Positions 18,937 through 28,510 are shown, counted from the first letter of the stretch. The stretch: DNA of 64,000 nt from Eubacteriaceae bacterium (GCA_016650045.1 JAENWK010000003.1:22894-86893); one strand, 5' to 3'. The notes: generated by a model not told the origin, from the letters alone. Translations and numbers: made by a program.

Positions 18937-20095
18937 TAAATCAAGAGTAGTAATTATGGGGTGTGAATCCTATGAGTCCAATCTGGTTTATGAAAAATTA
19001 AAATCTGCCATTGATTTACTGGGTGGAATCGAAGCTTTTGTTTCTAAAGAAGAAAAAGTTTTGCTTAAGCCAAACCTGCTGCGCGGACGAAACCCCGAAT
19101 CTGCAACAACCACGCATCCCGCAGTTTTTGAAGCCATGATACGGATTTTAAAAGAACATCAGATTGATAATTTATTTTATGGCGATTCTCCTGGAATTGG
19201 ATCCCCTTTAGGAGCTGCGAAGGAAAGTGGACTCACTCAAATCGCTGAAAAACACAAAGTGCCAATGCTTGATTTTAGCCATGGGAAGACCATGGATTTT
19301 TACCTGGGATTGGTGAAAAAACGATTTGAAATTGCCAACGGTGTATTGGAAAGTGATGTCATTATCAGTTTGGCAAAAATGAAGACTCACGGCTTAACTC
19401 GGATTACCGGTGCAGTGAAAAACCAGTTTGGTTGTGTTTATGGACTCAATAAAGGAACGTCACACGCCTGTTACCCTGATGCGTTAAGCTTTTCAAAAAT
19501 GATTGTGGATCTTAATCGATTTCTGAGTCCCAAATTAAGACTCTTCATTATGGATGGCATCCTGGCCATGGAAGGAAATGGACCGGCATCCGGAACGGCA
19601 GTACTCATGAAGGTGCTGTTAGTTTCCGATGATCCTGTGGCTTTAGATGCTACCTATGCTCGAATGATCAATTTAGATCCAACCTTTGTTCCCACCATCG
19701 TCCTTGGTGAGGAAATGAAATTAGGTAATGCTTCCGAGGAAAGTATCAAACTTTTAGGGGATCCCATGGAAAAATTCTTCAATCCCAATTTTGATGTTGT
19801 TCGAGAACAGGTTGATGAAAAAGTTGTCTCAGGCTTGGGCTCTTTAACAAAGATTAAGGGAATTCTCGTGCGAAAACCAGTAGTTGATAAGGATAAATGT
19901 ATTGGCTGCGGCATATGCGAGAAAAGTTGTCCTTTAGAGAAAAAAGCCATCAAAATGGTTCAGCGTAAGCGTAGAAGCTACCCTCTTTATTATTATGACC
20001 GTTGCATTCGCTGTTATTGTTGCCAGGAAATGTGTCCGGAAGGCGCAATTTCTATTAAAACCCCACTTTTGGGTAAACTCATTGTTTATAGATAA
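18926..20095 (+). CDS. DUF362 protein with C-terminal 2x[4Fe-4S] ferredoxin domain
   Basis: DUF362-like N-terminus; CIGCGICEKSCP...CIRCYCCQEMCPEGAI. Confidence 0.87.
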   Translation: MEDNKSRVVIMGCESYESNLVYEKLKSAIDLLGGIEAFVSKEEKVLLKPNLLRGRNPESATTTHPAVFEAMIRILKEHQIDNLFYGDSPGIGSPLGAAKESGLTQIAEKHKVPMLDFSHGKTMDFYLGLVKKRFEIANGVLESDVIISLAKMKTHGLTRITGAVKNQFGCVYGLNKGTSHACYPDALSFSKMIVDLNRFLSPKLRLFIMDGILAMEGNGPASGTAVLMKVLLVSDDPVALDATYARMINLDPTFVPTIVLGEEMKLGNASEESIKLLGDPMEKFFNPNFDVVREQVDEKVVSGLGSLTKIKGILVRKPVVDKDKCIGCGICEKSCPLEKKAIKMVQRKRRSYPLYYYDRCIRCYCCQEMCPEGAISIKTPLLGKLIVYR

Positions 20096-20113
20096 AAATA
20101 ATAATTTTAATAT

Positions 20114-20155
20114 AAAAGATCAGAATCTGTTTAATTTCAGGAACTGGTCTTTTTA
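20114..20155 (+). terminator. intrinsic terminator after the DUF362 gene
   Basis: aaaagatcag ... ctggtctttt stem with a T-rich tail. Confidence 0.65.
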
Positions 20156-20191
20156 ATTTTTTAAAATACTCTTTATATATAAAAAAAACCA

Positions 20192-20220
20192 TTGACAGAT
20201 TACAGATGATTGAATATGAT
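20192..20220 (+). promoter_or_regulatory. sigma-A-type promoter of ilvBN
   Basis: TTGACA (20192-20197) - 17 nt - TATGAT (20215-20220). Confidence 0.7.
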
Positions 20221-20243
20221 GTTCCGAAATACTTGAAAAGGGA

Positions 20244-21890
20244 GTGATTCCACTGTTAGCATCAAAATTAATTTTAAAGTGTCTCGAAAGAGAAAATGTT
20301 GAGTATGTGTTTGGTTATCCGGGAGGTGCTGTGTTACCTCTATATGAAGCGTTTAGAACATCCCCAATTAAACATATTTTAGTGCGTAACGAACAGGCGG
20401 GACCCCATTATGCCAGTGGATATGCCCGTGAGTCAGGGAGAGTCGGAGTGTGTCTTGCAACTTCAGGTCCGGGTGCGACAAACTTGGTGACTGGCATTGC
20501 CACGGCCTATCTTGATTCTATTCCAATTGTGGCCATTACCGGGCAGGTGGATCGCGCCCTCATTGGAACTGATGCTTTCCAGGAAGCGGATATTACCGGA
20601 GCTACTGCACCTTTTACAAAGCATAGCTATTTGGTTAAGAATGCTGCTGATATTCCAAGAATATTCAGAGAAGCATTTCATATTGCATCTACCGGCCGAC
20701 CGGGACCGGTACTCATTGATATTCCAAGAGATGTTCAGTTGGAAAATGTTAAAACCCCATTGACTTGGGACAAGGTTGAAATTTTAGGCTATAATCCGAC
20801 CTACACCGGTCATAGCGGACAAATTAAACGGGCTGTTAAAAAAATAAAAGAAGCAAATCATCCGGTGATTTATGCCGGTGGCGGTGTGATATTAGGCCAT
20901 GCCGAAAAAGAGCTTTTGGCTTTTGTGGAAAAAAACAACATTCCCGTGATTACTTCGCTGATGGGAATAGGAAGCTTTCCCGAAGATCATCCATTATACT
21001 GTGGAATTGTGGGAAGTCATGGTTTCGAATATTCTAATGTGGTGATGAATGCATCAGATCTGATTATTAATATTGGCGCCCGGATGTCCAATCGTGCTAC
21101 CTCAAATCTGACAAACTTTGAAAATAACATCGAGTTTGTTCATATTGATATTGATCCGGCTGAAATAGGCAAAAACATGGAAGCCAACATTCCCATTGTT
21201 GGGGATGCAAAAACAATTTTAATCGGCCTTTTAGAAAAAGATACGGTTGGAGAGCATACCCAGTGGCTTTCAGATATTGAACTTATGAAGGTGAAATATC
21301 CCCTGGTGTATGATGCTGATCCACCTTGTAGTGAATTAATCAATCCCAAGGTCTTATTCAGAGCTCTTTCTGGCATGACCTCGGATAATGCCACGATGGT
21401 TGCTGATGTTGGCCTGAATCAGATTTGGTCAGCATTATATTATCGTATTATTAAAGATCGTAAGTTTTTCACTTCTGGTGGCCTGGGAACCATGGGTTAC
21501 AGTATACCAGCCGCCAGTGGTGCCTGCTTTGCCACACTTGATAATCCTAAAGAAATTTTTGTTGTTTGCGGTGATGGCAGCTTCCAAATGGGAATGGGTG
21601 AACTTGGCGTGATTGCAGAGTATCAGCTTAATGTTAATATTATTCTGATTACCAACACCAAACTTGGAATGGTTAGGCAACTTCAGTTTGATAATTATGG
21701 CAAAGACCATTACAGTGGCACGGATCTTAATTTTGAAATTGATTTTATGAAGCTTGCCGAAGCCTATGGCATCAAAGGCTTTAAAGTGGATAATAATGCA
21801 GACTTTGAAAAAGTCATGCCTGAAGCGATTAAGCACAAGGGACCAACATTGATCCAGTGCCAGGTCCATCCGGATTTCATTAGAATATAG
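20244..21890 (+). CDS. ilvB: acetolactate synthase large subunit
   Basis: GYPGGAVLPLYEA, EQAGPHYASGYAR, GDGSFQMGMGELGVIAEYQLN. Confidence 0.93.
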   Translation: MIPLLASKLILKCLERENVEYVFGYPGGAVLPLYEAFRTSPIKHILVRNEQAGPHYASGYARESGRVGVCLATSGPGATNLVTGIATAYLDSIPIVAITGQVDRALIGTDAFQEADITGATAPFTKHSYLVKNAADIPRIFREAFHIASTGRPGPVLIDIPRDVQLENVKTPLTWDKVEILGYNPTYTGHSGQIKRAVKKIKEANHPVIYAGGGVILGHAEKELLAFVEKNNIPVITSLMGIGSFPEDHPLYCGIVGSHGFEYSNVVMNASDLIINIGARMSNRATSNLTNFENNIEFVHIDIDPAEIGKNMEANIPIVGDAKTILIGLLEKDTVGEHTQWLSDIELMKVKYPLVYDADPPCSELINPKVLFRALSGMTSDNATMVADVGLNQIWSALYYRIIKDRKFFTSGGLGTMGYSIPAASGACFATLDNPKEIFVVCGDGSFQMGMGELGVIAEYQLNVNIILITNTKLGMVRQLQFDNYGKDHYSGTDLNFEIDFMKLAEAYGIKGFKVDNNADFEKVMPEAIKHKGPTLIQCQVHPDFIRI

Positions 21891-21900
21891 AGGGAGAGAT

Positions 21901-22398
21901 ATGGAAAAAAAAACCTGTTTGTCATTACTCGTAGAAAATAATTTTGGTGTTCTAAGTCGGATATCCGGTTTATTTGCAAGACGAGGGTATAATATTGATA
22001 GTCTTACCGTAGGAACCACCGAGGATGCAAAATTTTCTCGGATCACCATTACTGTTACTGGTGATGAACAAATTCTGATTCAAATTAAGAAGCAGCTCAA
22101 CAAACTGATTGATGTGATTACAGTCATTGAATTAAAGCCAGAAGAGTCCATTACCAGGGAACTTGTTTTTATTAAGGTGAAAACCGATGATATTACACGG
22201 TCTCAAATTGTGGAAATTGCTAATATGTTCCGAGCAAATATTGTCGATGTTGCCAGAGAAAGTCTGGTCATAGAGATTACTGGAACTCGGCATAAAATTG
22301 AAGGCTTTTTTAATATGATTGAACCTTATGGAATTTTGGAATTTGTCCGTTCTGGCGATACTGGTTTACAACGTGGAGCACATGTTTTATCCTTTTAG
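21901..22398 (+). CDS. ilvN: acetolactate synthase small subunit
   Basis: CLSLLVENNFGVLSRISGLFARRGYNIDSLTVG ACT domain. Confidence 0.95.
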   Translation: MEKKTCLSLLVENNFGVLSRISGLFARRGYNIDSLTVGTTEDAKFSRITITVTGDEQILIQIKKQLNKLIDVITVIELKPEESITRELVFIKVKTDDITRSQIVEIANMFRANIVDVARESLVIEITGTRHKIEGFFNMIEPYGILEFVRSGDTGLQRGAHVLSF

Positions 22399-22420
22399 TC
22401 ATTAATGTTGAGTTTTATAA

Positions 22421-22466
22421 AAATGTCATTGACCGCTGGAATTTTTTCCAGCGGTCAATGACGTTT
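22421..22466. terminator. long hairpin between ilvN and the stn-like operon
   Basis: aaatGTCATTGACCGCTGGAA tttt TTCCAGCGGTCAATGACgttt, ~21-bp stem with 4-nt loop. Confidence 0.7.
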
Positions 22467-22611
22467 ATGCAGTTGCTACAAAGGAAAACGAAAGATTGTT
22501 CATAATAAACTAGCATTAAACCATTTTTTATCATATGAAAAGTGTATAATTATAAAGAATGAATAATTTTAAATTACTATATCTGCTGAATTTGAAAGGA
22601 GTTTTAATTAT

Positions 22612-23151
22612 ATGAGTCACGAAACACATGAACATGGTTGCGGCTGTGGCTGCAATGACGAAAGGATTAAGCCCTTCGATGATTTAACATCGGTACTTAA
22701 AAAATATGCCGATGTCCCGGGAAGTCTGATTACTGTTTTACAGAAAGCCCAGGAGATTTATGGGTTTTTATCATTTGATTTAATGCGTTATATTGCCTTG
22801 GAAACAGATATCAGTATCGCAAAGGTTTATGGCGTGGCCACCTTTTATACCCAATTTCGCTTTGAACCGATCGGAAAATATCTGGTGATGCTATGCCAGG
22901 GAACCGCCTGTCATGTCAATGGGGCCAAGATGATTGAAGAAGTCGTCATGGACGATTTAAATATTAAAGAAGGCGAAACTACGGCGGATGGACTGTTCAC
23001 ATTAAACAATGTCGCCTGTTTAGGCTGCTGCAGTCTTTCCCCGGTGATGATGATTAATGACACGACCTATGGTCAGCTGACCCCGGATAAGGTTAAGAAT
23101 ATCCTGACCGAAATTAAAGAAAAGAATGATTCTCAGGAGGGCCAGAAATGA
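22612..23151 (+). CDS. stnA: NuoE-like [2Fe-2S] subunit, StnA-like
   Basis: CQGTACHVNGA...CLGCCSLSPVMMI NuoE cluster motif; first gene of a NuoE-NuoF-(Fd/GltD/NuoG) cluster. Confidence 0.8.
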   Translation: MSHETHEHGCGCGCNDERIKPFDDLTSVLKKYADVPGSLITVLQKAQEIYGFLSFDLMRYIALETDISIAKVYGVATFYTQFRFEPIGKYLVMLCQGTACHVNGAKMIEEVVMDDLNIKEGETTADGLFTLNNVACLGCCSLSPVMMINDTTYGQLTPDKVKNILTEIKEKNDSQEGQK

Positions 23152-24899
23152 AAATAGTGATTGGAAAAGGAAGCTGCGGCATTGCCGCCGGAGCCAATAA
23201 AATACAAAGTGCCTTTGAAGAAAATCTTTCTTTAGCAGGCCTTGATATCCCGATTGAGACCACCGGATGTATTGGTGCCTGTTACCTTGAACCCATTGTT
23301 GATGTTTTTGATGATGCGGGGAACAAGATCACTTTTGTGAATGTGACAACCGATAACGCCAGAGAAATTGTGGAACAACACATTTTAGAAAAACAAGCCC
23401 TTAAAGGACTTCAGATTACCGACGCCGACATGACCATGATCGGCAAACAAAAACGGATTGTCCTAAAAAACTCCGGGATTATTAATCCGGAGCGGATTGA
23501 AGATTATTTATCAGTGGATGGCTATGAGGCGGCAAAAAAATGTCTGACCGAATTAACCCCGGAAGAGATTATTGAAACCCTTAAAATCGCCGGGCTTAAG
23601 GGCCGGGGCGGTGCCGGCTTTCCAACCTGGTTTAAGTGGAATGCTGCTTATAAATCTCCGGGAGCCGTTAAATATATGGTATGTAATGCTGACGAAGGGG
23701 ATCCCGGGGCCTTCATGGACCGCAGCGTTTTAGAAAGTGATCCTCATGCCCTCATTGAAGGGATGCTTATTGGGGCCAGAGCCATCGGCGCCAACGAAGG
23801 CGTGGTTTATGTTCGAGCCGAATACCCCCTAGCCATTGTCAGGTTGCAGGGCGCCATTAACCAGGCCCGGGAAAGCGGCTATCTGGGGGAAAATATCTTT
23901 AATACCGGATTCGACTTCGATTTGCGGATCAAAGCCGGAGCCGGAGCCTTTGTCTGTGGCGAAGAAACCGCCCTCATTGCCTCTCTGGAAGGGGAACGGG
24001 GCATGCCCCGATTAAAGCCGCCATTTCCAGCCCAGAAAGGCTATTGGAACAAGCCGACCAACATTAACAACGTGGAAACCTTTGCCAACGTACCCTGGAT
24101 TTTCAGAAATGGCGGGGAAGCCTATGCGGCCATCGGCACCAAAGACAGCAAGGGCACCAAGGTCTTCGCCCTGACCGGCAAGATTGCCCATGGCGGTCTG
24201 GTTGAAATTCCGATGGGACTGACGCTTCGGGATGTTATTTATGACATTGGCGGCGGCATCAAAAATAACAAAGCATTTAAAGCCGTGCAGATGGGCGGCC
24301 CTTCCGGGGGATGCGTTCCTGATTCACTGCTGGATACGCTCATCGACTATGGTGAAATTACCAGAACCGGTGCCATTATGGGATCCGGCGGCATGGTGGT
24401 CATGGATGAAACTACCTGTATGGTGGATATGGCCCGTTTCTTTCTGGATTTCACCTGTAAAGAATCCTGTGGAAAATGCACCTATTGCCGGGTTGGAACT
24501 AAAAGAATGCTTGAAATTCTGACCCGCATTACCAAGGGTCAGGGGGTTGACGGCGATATTGAGCTGTTGGAAGAGCTGTGTTATAAAATTAAAGAAGGAT
24601 CTATGTGTGGTTTGGGACAAACAGCGCCAAACCCGATATTAACCACCATTAAATATTTCAGAAACGAATATGAAGACCATATTTATAATAAAAAATGCAC
24701 CGCCAGGAGTTGTAAAGCGCTATTGACCTATGCGATTAATGAAGAAAATTGTATCGGTTGTGGCAGCTGTAAAAAGAAATGCCCGGTGGAAGCCATTGAA
24801 GGTGAAAAGAAAAAAGTTCATAAAATAAACCAGGACCTTTGTATTAAATGCGGGAAATGTTTCACCGTTTGTAAATTCGATGCAGTCCTGGTGGACTAG
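23148..24899 (+). CDS. stnB: NuoF-like FMN/[4Fe-4S] subunit with N-terminal thioredoxin-like [2Fe-2S] and C-terminal 2x[4Fe-4S] domains, StnB/HydB-like
   Basis: GRGGAGFPTWFKW, CNADEGDPGAFMDR, ESCGKCTYCRVGTKRM, CIGCGSCKKKCP...CIKCGKCFTVC. Confidence 0.82.
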   Translation: MKIVIGKGSCGIAAGANKIQSAFEENLSLAGLDIPIETTGCIGACYLEPIVDVFDDAGNKITFVNVTTDNAREIVEQHILEKQALKGLQITDADMTMIGKQKRIVLKNSGIINPERIEDYLSVDGYEAAKKCLTELTPEEIIETLKIAGLKGRGGAGFPTWFKWNAAYKSPGAVKYMVCNADEGDPGAFMDRSVLESDPHALIEGMLIGARAIGANEGVVYVRAEYPLAIVRLQGAINQARESGYLGENIFNTGFDFDLRIKAGAGAFVCGEETALIASLEGERGMPRLKPPFPAQKGYWNKPTNINNVETFANVPWIFRNGGEAYAAIGTKDSKGTKVFALTGKIAHGGLVEIPMGLTLRDVIYDIGGGIKNNKAFKAVQMGGPSGGCVPDSLLDTLIDYGEITRTGAIMGSGGMVVMDETTCMVDMARFFLDFTCKESCGKCTYCRVGTKRMLEILTRITKGQGVDGDIELLEELCYKIKEGSMCGLGQTAPNPILTTIKYFRNEYEDHIYNKKCTARSCKALLTYAINEENCIGCGSCKKKCPVEAIEGEKKKVHKINQDLCIKCGKCFTVCKFDAVLVD

Positions 24900-24913
24900 A
24901 AAGGAGTGGGAAA

Positions 24914-27900
24914 ATGAAAAAATTTAAATTAAATATAGATGGTAAAGAAGTCACCGGCTTTCCGGGACAAACGATTTTAGAAATTGCCCGGGAAAATAAC
25001 ATCGATATTCCCACACTTTGTTATGATGAACGGCTGGAAATTTTTGGATCCTGCGGACTTTGTATGGTCGAGGTGGAAGGCATTCCCAAACTGTTCAAAG
25101 CCTGTGCCACAGAAATTTCGAAAAATATGGTCGTTAAAACAAAAACCGATCGTGTGATCGAATCACGAAAAACAAATCTGGAGCTGCTGCTGTCCAAACA
25201 TATCGGAGATTGTGTTGCCCCTTGTAAGCTTGCCTGTCCGGGAACAACCGACTGCCAGGGTTATGTGGGCCTTATTGCCAATGGGGAGTTTAAAGAAGCC
25301 CTGAAGCTGATTAAAGAACAGCTGCCGCTGCCGGGATGTATCGGCCGGGTTTGCCCGCATCCCTGTGAAACAGCCTGTCGCCGGGGAGAAGTGGATGAAC
25401 CCATTGCCATTGCCTGGCTCAAACGTTTTGCCGGTGATTTTGATTTGACCCATGACCTGTTCTTACCGGAAATTAAAGAAGCCACCGGCAAATCCATCGG
25501 GATTATCGGTGGCGGCCCAGGCGGTCTCACTGCTGCCTACTACCTGATCCAGTCCGGCCATGACGTCATCATTTATGAAGCGATGCCGAAAATGGGGGGA
25601 ATGTTGCGCTATGGTATTCCCGAATACCGTTTGCCCAAAGGGATTGTAGATGAAGAAGTGGGACTCATAGAAGAAATGGGCGTTGTTTTTAAAAACAATG
25701 TCCGCGTTGGGAAAGATATCGCTTTTGACACCATCCGCGAAAACCACGATGCGGTTTTTGTGGCCCTGGGGGCGTGGACAAGCTCGGGACTGCGCTGTGA
25801 CGGTATCGACGCCAAAAACGTCATTGGCGGCATTGAACTGCTGCAACAGGTGGCCAATAATGAACCCATTGTGTTAGGTGAGAAAGTCGCCATTGTCGGT
25901 GGTGGGAATACCGCTATGGATGCCTGTCGCACGGCCCTGCGACTGGGCGCAAAAGAAGTCACGAATATCTACAGGCGAACCATTGCCGAAATGCCTGCGG
26001 AACAAATTGAAATCACTGAAGCCCAGGAAGAAGGCGTTGTCTTTAAAAACCTGGCCAGCCCCATTGAAGTCATTAAAGGGGCAGACGGACAGATTGTTCA
26101 AATGCGTCTCCAAAAAATGGCTTTGGGGGAACCGGATGCCAGCGGACGTCGCCGTCCGGTACCCATTAAAGGGGAAGAAGAAACCATTGCTGTGGATACC
26201 CTGATTCTGGCCATTGGCCAGGGGATTAATCCCGAGGGACTGACGGCATTGACCCTGACTAAATTTAATACTGTGGCTGCCGATGAACAAACCTTCAGAA
26301 CCAGTTTAGAAGGGGTTTTCGCCGCCGGAGATTGTATTAACGATGGCGCGTCCATTGCCATTAAAGCCATTGGGGATGCCAAAAAAGCAGTTGGCTTTAT
26401 TGAAGGCTATTTAAAAGGCGAAGACATTCAGTATCACGAACCGTACTACGTGACCAGGGAATCGGCAGATCCCGATTATCTGGAAAGCATTAAAAAGAAT
26501 AAACGACCGACAATGAGTCACCTAACCCCGAATGAGAGAAATGACAATTTTCTGGAAGTGGTGGAAGGGTTTGATCCAATCCAGGCGGTGGCCGAAGCCA
26601 ACCGTTGTCTGGAGTGCGGGTGTCAGGATTATTTTGAGTGCAAACTCATTAAAAATGCCAATGCCTATGATGTGAAACCGGCCCGGTTTGCCGGAGCCAA
26701 TCCCGAGAAAAAAATCCAGGAGGATCATCCTTTTGTGATAAGGGACAACAATAAGTGCATTACCTGTGGCCTGTGCGTCCGGGTTTGTGATGAAATTGTG
26801 GGCGCCTCTGCCCTGGGTTTGGTGGATCGTGGATTTGAAACCGAAATCGAGCCGGCTTTAAAACAACCACTGGCCGAAACCGGATGTATCAGCTGCGGTT
26901 TATGTATCAGTGTTTGTCCCACTGGCGCCTTAAAAGAAGGTTTAATCGGAATAAAAACCGTGCCAATGAATACCAGCAAAACCGAAAGCACCTGTGGCTA
27001 CTGTTCCGCCGGTTGCCAGACCGTCATTGAATCCATGGGGGACACCATCATCAAAGCGGTTCCTCAGTCAAACCAACCCCGGCTTAATCAGGGCGTGATG
27101 TGCGGCCGCGGCCGTTTTGGAACGAATCTGGTCCAATGGGGAGATCGGCTGACCACACCACTGATTCGCAATAAACAGGGTAAACTTGAAGAAGCCAGCT
27201 GGTATGACGCCTTTGTCACCATTGCTAAAAAAGCTCAGAGCATTGCCGCCCGCTATGGTGCGGAGACCTTAAAAATGGGCATTTCACCTAAATATACCAA
27301 CGAAGAAATTTATGCCATGACCCAGCTTGCCAAAGGTCTTCGGGCTGAAACTTTTAGTTTCAGCAACGTGGTTAAGGGCGAAGCGAACGTTCTTACCGGT
27401 GACTATATGGTTCAGGAGATGGATGCGTTGATTTCAGCTGACGTCATTCTTGTATTGGGATTCCTCCCGGTGAATAACCCTATTGTGAAATACAAACTGG
27501 TTCAGGCTTCAAAAAACGGGGCTGAAATCTTTGTGATTAATCACATTGAAAGTGGTTTTGACAAGTTTGGGGATGAATTCATTACCGATTGTGAGGATTT
27601 AGAATTTTTGGGAGAAATCACAAAATACGTTCTTGAAAATGGGGAACTTAATCCCCAGGCCAACAACAGTGAGAGCCTAAAAGCTTCGCTGAAAGACTTT
27701 GATATTTGCCCAGAGGCTGAATTTATCGGTGCCGGATTAGTCAAAGCCAAAAACCCGGTGATTGTTCTGGGCGATAAATATGTAACCATGGAAACAGCTA
27801 CCCTGGCCGGTAATATTATGGGTCTTTTAGGTAAAGTAGAAGGCAGCCGACAGGGAATTTTCAGAGTGGCGGTAAAGAATAACAGTGTTGGCTTAAATGC

Positions 27901-28420
27901 ACTGGGTGTCATTTTGACAGATGCCGTCCTTGACAATGCCAAAGGATTACTCCTCTTTGGGGAAGATCCTAATGCCGACTTAGATGTTTATGAATTTCTG
28001 ATGGTCCAGGATACTCATTTAACCCAGGCTTGTGCCAGAGCCGATGTGGTACTGCCGGCATTAGCCTTCCCAGAAGTGAATGGTACCTTTGTCAATACTG
28101 AAGGTCGCCTCTTAGAGGTAAAAAAAGCCGTGGAAAGTCCCGTTGACTTTACGAATATAGAAATGATTCAGGCTATGGCAGAAATTCTTTCCAGAGATTT
28201 GGGATCTCCAAACCCTGAAACAATTTTAAAAACCATTGGTCAAGTGACTCCGAGTTTTAAAAATGTCGGAGTTGGAGAAACCCTGAGGGTAAACAATGCC
28301 GGAAGAACTACTGTTAATCTTAAACCCTATGTTGACGGAAGGCTCTTTACCGAGATTCCATATACCGATTACCTCATGAATGAAATTCAGGGGGAATTAA
28401 ATAAGGTGACGAAGCAATAA
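24914..28420 (+). CDS. stnC: multidomain oxidoreductase: [2Fe-2S] ferredoxin - GltD/NfnB-like FAD/NADPH domain - 2x[4Fe-4S] - NuoG/FdhA-like domain, StnC-like
   Basis: CYDERLEIFGSCGLCMVEV; CPGTTDCQGYV...IGRVCPHPCETACRRGEVDEPIAI; GIIGGGPGGLTAAY; CITCGLCVRVC...CISCGLCISVCP; CGYCSAGC...CGRGRFG. Confidence 0.82.
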   Translation: MKKFKLNIDGKEVTGFPGQTILEIARENNIDIPTLCYDERLEIFGSCGLCMVEVEGIPKLFKACATEISKNMVVKTKTDRVIESRKTNLELLLSKHIGDCVAPCKLACPGTTDCQGYVGLIANGEFKEALKLIKEQLPLPGCIGRVCPHPCETACRRGEVDEPIAIAWLKRFAGDFDLTHDLFLPEIKEATGKSIGIIGGGPGGLTAAYYLIQSGHDVIIYEAMPKMGGMLRYGIPEYRLPKGIVDEEVGLIEEMGVVFKNNVRVGKDIAFDTIRENHDAVFVALGAWTSSGLRCDGIDAKNVIGGIELLQQVANNEPIVLGEKVAIVGGGNTAMDACRTALRLGAKEVTNIYRRTIAEMPAEQIEITEAQEEGVVFKNLASPIEVIKGADGQIVQMRLQKMALGEPDASGRRRPVPIKGEEETIAVDTLILAIGQGINPEGLTALTLTKFNTVAADEQTFRTSLEGVFAAGDCINDGASIAIKAIGDAKKAVGFIEGYLKGEDIQYHEPYYVTRESADPDYLESIKKNKRPTMSHLTPNERNDNFLEVVEGFDPIQAVAEANRCLECGCQDYFECKLIKNANAYDVKPARFAGANPEKKIQEDHPFVIRDNNKCITCGLCVRVCDEIVGASALGLVDRGFETEIEPALKQPLAETGCISCGLCISVCPTGALKEGLIGIKTVPMNTSKTESTCGYCSAGCQTVIESMGDTIIKAVPQSNQPRLNQGVMCGRGRFGTNLVQWGDRLTTPLIRNKQGKLEEASWYDAFVTIAKKAQSIAARYGAETLKMGISPKYTNEEIYAMTQLAKGLRAETFSFSNVVKGEANVLTGDYMVQEMDALISADVILVLGFLPVNNPIVKYKLVQASKNGAEIFVINHIESGFDKFGDEFITDCEDLEFLGEITKYVLENGELNPQANNSESLKASLKDFDICPEAEFIGAGLVKAKNPVIVLGDKYVTMETATLAGNIMGLLGKVEGSRQGIFRVAVKNNSVGLNALGVILTDAVLDNAKGLLLFGEDPNADLDVYEFLMVQDTHLTQACARADVVLPALAFPEVNGTFVNTEGRLLEVKKAVESPVDFTNIEMIQAMAEILSRDLGSPNPETILKTIGQVTPSFKNVGVGETLRVNNAGRTTVNLKPYVDGRLFTEIPYTDYLMNEIQGELNKVTKQ

Positions 28421-28432
28421 AATATAAACAAC

Positions 28433-28470
28433 AAAAAGGCCATCACAAATTTTTGTGATGGCCTTTTTAT
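28433..28470 (+). terminator. intrinsic terminator of the stn-like operon
   Basis: aaaaaggccatcacaaa/tttgtgatggccttttt near-perfect stem. Confidence 0.9.
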
Positions 28471-28510
28471 TTTACTGAAAATTTGTATCATAGCCTGTAG
28501 AAGTGAGTGT

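Noticed and set aside
20100-20243. T-box or attenuator for ilvBN
   Set aside because: The only hairpin lies upstream of the inferred promoter and no T-box sequence is present; better read as terminator of the preceding gene.
25163-26991. Many long minus-strand ORFs opposite the stnC-like gene (25163-25453, 25463-25846, 25609-25962, 25874-26290 etc.)
   Set aside because: They are antisense to a strongly recognisable coding sequence, have low-complexity compositions and no family signatures; typical shadow ORFs of a higher-GC gene.
24914-28420. Catalytic formate dehydrogenase, possibly selenocysteine-containing
   Set aside because: No in-frame TGA or recognisable catalytic ligand, and domain order fits StnC/NuoG-like fusion better.
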